7,347 nt of DNA from Bacillota bacterium (lineage in GTDB: Bacteria > Bacillota > Clostridia > Christensenellales > CALWSW01), in NCBI GenBank assembly GCA_023402915.1, contig JAEYFO010000338.1, positions 1-7,347 on the forward strand, written 5' to 3'. Below, one piece after another: positions 5,219 to 7,347 of this stretch. How positions within the stretch are numbered: the first letter of the stretch is position 1; every line of letters starts with the position of its first letter. Below the pieces are notes generated by a model that worked only from the letters and a program-made list of their open reading frames with translations, had not been told where the DNA came from and did not search any database. Both the position numbers and the translations under genes were made by a program.

Positions 5219-6826
5219 TCAGCGCTCCATCGCCGCGCCGAGGAAGGAGACGAACAGCGGATGCGGGCGGTTGGGGCGGCTGGTGAACTCCGCGTGCGCG
5301 GCCGTGCCCACAAACCAGCGGTGCTCCCGCAGCTCCACGATCTCCGGCAGATGATTCGTCGGGCATACGCCCGTGACGGCCATGCCGTGCGCTTCGAGGG
5401 CGGGCACGTAGCGCGGGTTGATCTCGTAGCGGTTGCGGTGCCGCTCCACCACAGCGTCCACGCCGTAGGCCGCGCGGGCGAGAGAGCCTTCGGCCAGCTC
5501 GCAGGCGTAGCCGCCAAGGCGCATCGTGCCCGCAGCGCGCGGATCCGCGTCCTTGTATTCCTCCATCAGATCGATGACCGGATCGGCTGCGTTCGGCGTG
5601 CGCTCCGTGGTGTCCGCGTCCAAGGAGCAGACGTCGCGGGCAAATTCCACCACAGCCATCTGCATCCCAAGGCCAAGGCCGAAGAACGGCACGTTGTGCG
5701 TGCGGGCGTAACGGGCGGCCACGACCATGCCTTCCATGCCGCGTTCGCCAAAGCCGCCGGGAACCAGAATGCCGTCCGCGCCGGAAAGCGCTTTTTCCGC
5801 CGCCGCGTCGTCCGTCAGATCGCCCGAGTAGATCCAGTCGATGTCCACTTCCGCGCTGTGGGCGATGCCCGCGTGTACCAGCGCCTCGTAAACGGAAATG
5901 TATGCGTCGTGCAGATCGACGTATTTGCCCACCAGCGCAATGCGGATGCGGCGCTCCAGATGCTTGAAGCGATAGACCAGATCGTTCCATTCGTTCAGGT
6001 CGGCTTCCGGCAGATCGAGCGACAGCTTCTTGCAGACCAGCGCGTCCAGCCCCTCGCCGTGCATCATCAGCGGCACGTCGTAGAGCGTCTCCGCGTCGTA
6101 GTTCGGAATGACCGCGCTGCCTTCGACGTTGCAGAACAGGCCGATCTTGTCCCGCAGGGACTGGGACAGCGCCCCCGCCAGCTCGCAGCGGCACACGATG
6201 ATGTCCGGCTGAATGCCGATGGAGCGCAGCTCCTTGACGGAATGCTGCGTGGGCTTGGTCTTGAGCTCCTGCGCCTTGCCGAGATAGGGCACCAGCGTTA
6301 CGTGAATGAACAGGCAGTTCTCCGAGCCCACTTCCCATTTGATCTGGCGGATGGCCTCAAGGAAGGGGAGCGATTCGATGTCGCCCACTGTGCCGCCCAC
6401 TTCCGTGATGACCACGTCGCTGCCCGTCGTGCGGGCGACGCGGAAAATGGAGCGCTTGATCTCGTTCGTGATGTGGGGAATGACCTGCACCGTGCCGCCG
6501 TGATAATCGCCCATGCGCTCCTTGTTGATGACGGACTGATAGATCTGCCCGGAGGTGATGTCCGAATCCACCGTCAGCGTCTCGTCGATGAAGCGCTCGT
6601 AGTGCCCCACGTCCAGGTCACATTCGCCGCCGTCCTCCGTGACGAACACCTCGCCGTGCTGCAGGGGGCTCATCATGCCGGGGTCAAGGTTGATGTACGG
6701 GTCGAATTTCTGCATGGAGACCTTCAGGCCGCGGCTCTTGAGCAGCCGGCCCAGAGAGGCCGCGGTGATGCCTTTTCCGAGCGAAGAGACGACGCCGCCG
6801 GTGACGAAGATGAATTTGGTTGCCAT
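5219..6826 (-). CDS. pyrG: CTP synthase with Gly in place of the glutaminase Cys
   Basis: The 535-residue product matches CTP synthase, which converts UTP, ATP and an amino group to CTP in pyrimidine nucleotide synthesis. The amidoligase half is well conserved: [11 protein letters not shown] (9-19), DPYINLDPG (42-50), [30 protein letters not shown] and [12 protein letters not shown]. The glutaminase half keeps the oxyanion loop GGFGERG (357-363), His511 and Glu513. The nucleophile motif GICLGMQ instead reads GLGLGMQ, with Gly385 (codon GGC, 5672-5674) for Cys. Nearby, the usual QFHPEF is AAHAEF and RHRHRYE is RHRNRYE. Glutamine hydrolysis is predicted to be lost, while ammonia-dependent CTP synthesis may remain. 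Length is normal, with no frameshift. AGGAGG at 6832-6837 lies five bases before the ATG. The leader contains promoter and terminator-like elements. Confidence 0.96.
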   Translation of the reverse strand: MATKFIFVTGGVVSSLGKGITAASLGRLLKSRGLKVSMQKFDPYINLDPGMMSPLQHGEVFVTEDGGECDLDVGHYERFIDETLTVDSDITSGQIYQSVINKERMGDYHGGTVQVIPHITNEIKRSIFRVARTTGSDVVITEVGGTVGDIESLPFLEAIRQIKWEVGSENCLFIHVTLVPYLGKAQELKTKPTQHSVKELRSIGIQPDIIVCRCELAGALSQSLRDKIGLFCNVEGSAVIPNYDAETLYDVPLMMHGEGLDALVCKKLSLDLPEADLNEWNDLVYRFKHLERRIRIALVGKYVDLHDAYISVYEALVHAGIAHSAEVDIDWIYSGDLTDDAAAEKALSGADGILVPGGFGERGMEGMVVAARYARTHNVPFFGLGLGMQMAVVEFARDVCSLDADTTERTPNAADPVIDLMEEYKDADPRAAGTMRLGGYACELAEGSLARAAYGVDAVVERHRNRYEINPRYVPALEAHGMAVTGVCPTNHLPEIVELREHRWFVGTAAHAEFTSRPNRPHPLFVSFLGAAMER

Positions 6827-6846
6827 AATACCCTCCTGAGAAGCAA

Positions 6847-7015
6847 GTCATAAAGAAAAAAGAAGCAAACGCCGCAGCGCCGGAAGCGAGCCGCCGCCCG
6901 GTTCCAGTCACAAAAAAACGCCTTCTAAAACGAAAAAACAGAAATTCTTTCGCCAAAAGTCACAGAAAAACGCCTTTTCAAACAGGAAAGGCAGAAAATC
7001 TTCCTTCGAAGGTCA
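6847..7015 (-). repeat. Degenerate ~52-bp repeat units in the pyrG leader
   Basis: The plus-strand motif GTCAYA followed by an A-rich run recurs at 6847, 6907, 6959 and 7012 (spacings 60, 52 and 53). The best pair is AGTCACAAAAAAACGCCTT (6906-6924) and AGTCACAGAAAAACGCCTT (6958-6976), 18 of 19 identical. Read on the minus strand, each of the three upstream units has a hairpin or hairpin remnant, then a T-tract, then RTGAC. The unit at 6847 is the most diverged, with a GC-rich inverted-repeat body and an interrupted T-tract. Confidence 0.6.
6966..6992 (-). terminator. Second terminator-like hairpin in the pyrG leader
   Basis: On the minus strand GCCTTT (6992-6987) pairs with AAAGGC (6977-6972), then G and TTTTT (6970-6966). 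It lies between the predicted pyrG promoter and the gene. The equivalent position one repeat unit nearer to pyrG keeps the GGCG-T7 part (6912-6922) but has lost the 5' arm. That leaves open an alternative pairing of GCCTT (6992-6988) with AAGGC (6924-6920). Confidence 0.5.
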
Positions 7016-7016
7016 T

Positions 7017-7047
7017 AAAAAAGAGCCGGAGAAACCCTCAGGCTCTT
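7017..7047 (-). terminator. Terminator or attenuator hairpin at the pyrG transcript start
   Basis: On the minus strand AAGAGCC (7047-7041) pairs with GGCTCTT (7027-7021) over a 13-base loop, and the T-run of the 3' arm continues to six T (7022-7017). It could end the gene at the right edge, 135 bases after its stop. However, it also begins essentially at the predicted start site of the promoter at 7052-7080, so it may be a promoter-proximal attenuator for pyrG. Confidence 0.75.
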
Positions 7048-7051
7048 TCTT

Positions 7052-7080
7052 ATTTTACGCGCAGAACAAAGGGGTGTCAA
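7052..7080 (-). promoter_or_regulatory. Consensus sigma-70 type promoter for pyrG
   Basis: On the minus strand TTGACA (7080-7075) is followed after exactly 17 bases by TAAAAT (7057-7052). The -35 is perfect and the -10 differs from consensus at one position. The predicted start is near 7045-7046, giving a pyrG leader of about 219 bases. It is the strongest promoter match I found in the window. Confidence 0.75.
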
Positions 7081-7181
7081 TGAAGCGAAGGATTTTTCTG
7101 ACGGCTTTTTTGCACCGGAACGCTCAAAGGAGCAGCCCTTTGAAAGGACGGAAGCTGCGCCCCGGCCCCCTTTGTTTGCGC

Positions 7182-7347
7182 CTATTCCTGCAAATAGTCA
7201 AACACCAGCACGGTCTTTTCCGAAAGGGCTTCCGCCGTCAAAACCACCGTCCGTCCCGGCAGATAGCCCACGTCGTAATCCTCCTCCATTTCGGCCAGGA
7301 ACTCCTCCACGTCCTCAAGGGGGAACATCAGCGTCGGGATGTAATAG
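7182..7347 (-). CDS. C-terminal part of an unrecognised acidic protein
   Basis: The frame enters from the right edge and ends at TAG (7184-7182), giving 54 residues. The sequence begins YYIPTLMFPLEDVEEFLAEM, continues through an acidic EEDYDVGYLPGRTVVL stretch and ends KTVLVFDYLQE. The composition is acidic and soluble-looking, with no membrane segment. I do not recognise a family. The gene lies upstream of pyrG on the same strand, but a strong promoter and a terminator-like hairpin lie between them. The frame stays open for 34 codons past the TAG until TGA at 7079-7077, but that extension overlaps the promoter and is probably chance in GC-rich DNA. Confidence 0.65.
   Translation of the reverse strand, partial: YYIPTLMFPLEDVEEFLAEMEEDYDVGYLPGRTVVLTAEALSEKTVLVFDYLQE

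Noticed and set aside
5108..6853. A 581-codon plus-strand open frame.
   Set aside because: It is the antisense shadow of pyrG, which is unambiguous on the minus strand.
6847..7020. CRISPR array, suggested by regular motif spacing near 52 bases.
   Set aside because: The repeated part is only about 19 bases, is A-rich and degenerate, and the intervals are related to each other rather than unique spacers; no cas genes are present.

Overview
The window is a GC-rich bacterial chromosome segment. Strong AGGAGG-type ribosome binding sites, compact genes, many intrinsic terminators and the protein flavour (a 'KHTGLFPEQAVNW' type methyltransferase, a secreted transglutaminase-like protein) suggest a member of the Clostridia/Firmicutes, probably an anaerobe of the Oscillospiraceae or Christensenellales type. 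The taxonomy is inferred from sequence style only.

Layout, left to right. Positions 1-26 hold the last codons of a plus-strand gene, followed by a double-hairpin terminator. A promoter with an extended -10 and a small membrane protein gene follow (309-557). Positions 558-1178 contain no convincing gene. They hold a compact 102-bp inverted-repeat element (572-673), further hairpins and a promoter/terminator-like leader. A plus-strand two-gene operon for RNA modification comes next: a class I SAM-dependent rRNA methyltransferase (1179-2039), then, 18 bases later, a double RluA-type pseudouridine synthase carrying two complete catalytic domains in one chain (2058-3371). A cluster of hairpins (3408-3580) separates this operon from convergent minus-strand genes.

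On the minus strand there is a secreted transglutaminase-like gene (4822 down to 3596) broken by one in-frame TAG, a hairpin-rich spacer (4823-5218), pyrG for CTP synthase (6826 down to 5219) with a long leader, and the C-terminal 54 codons of an unrecognised gene at the right edge (7346 down to 7182).

The most notable points concern pyrG. Its glutaminase domain has glycine (codon 385) where the family has the nucleophilic cysteine, and neighbouring conserved positions have also drifted, so the enzyme is predicted to depend on ammonia. Its leader begins at a consensus TTGACA-17-TAAAAT promoter whose predicted start abuts a terminator hairpin, and is followed by further degenerate terminator-like repeat units. 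This suggests transcription attenuation of pyrG, a theme known in Bacillus and Lactococcus but with a different arrangement here. Other points worth a second look are the tandem RluA fusion with a near-identical 32-bp internal repeat, the 572-673 element, and the amber codon in the transglutaminase gene.
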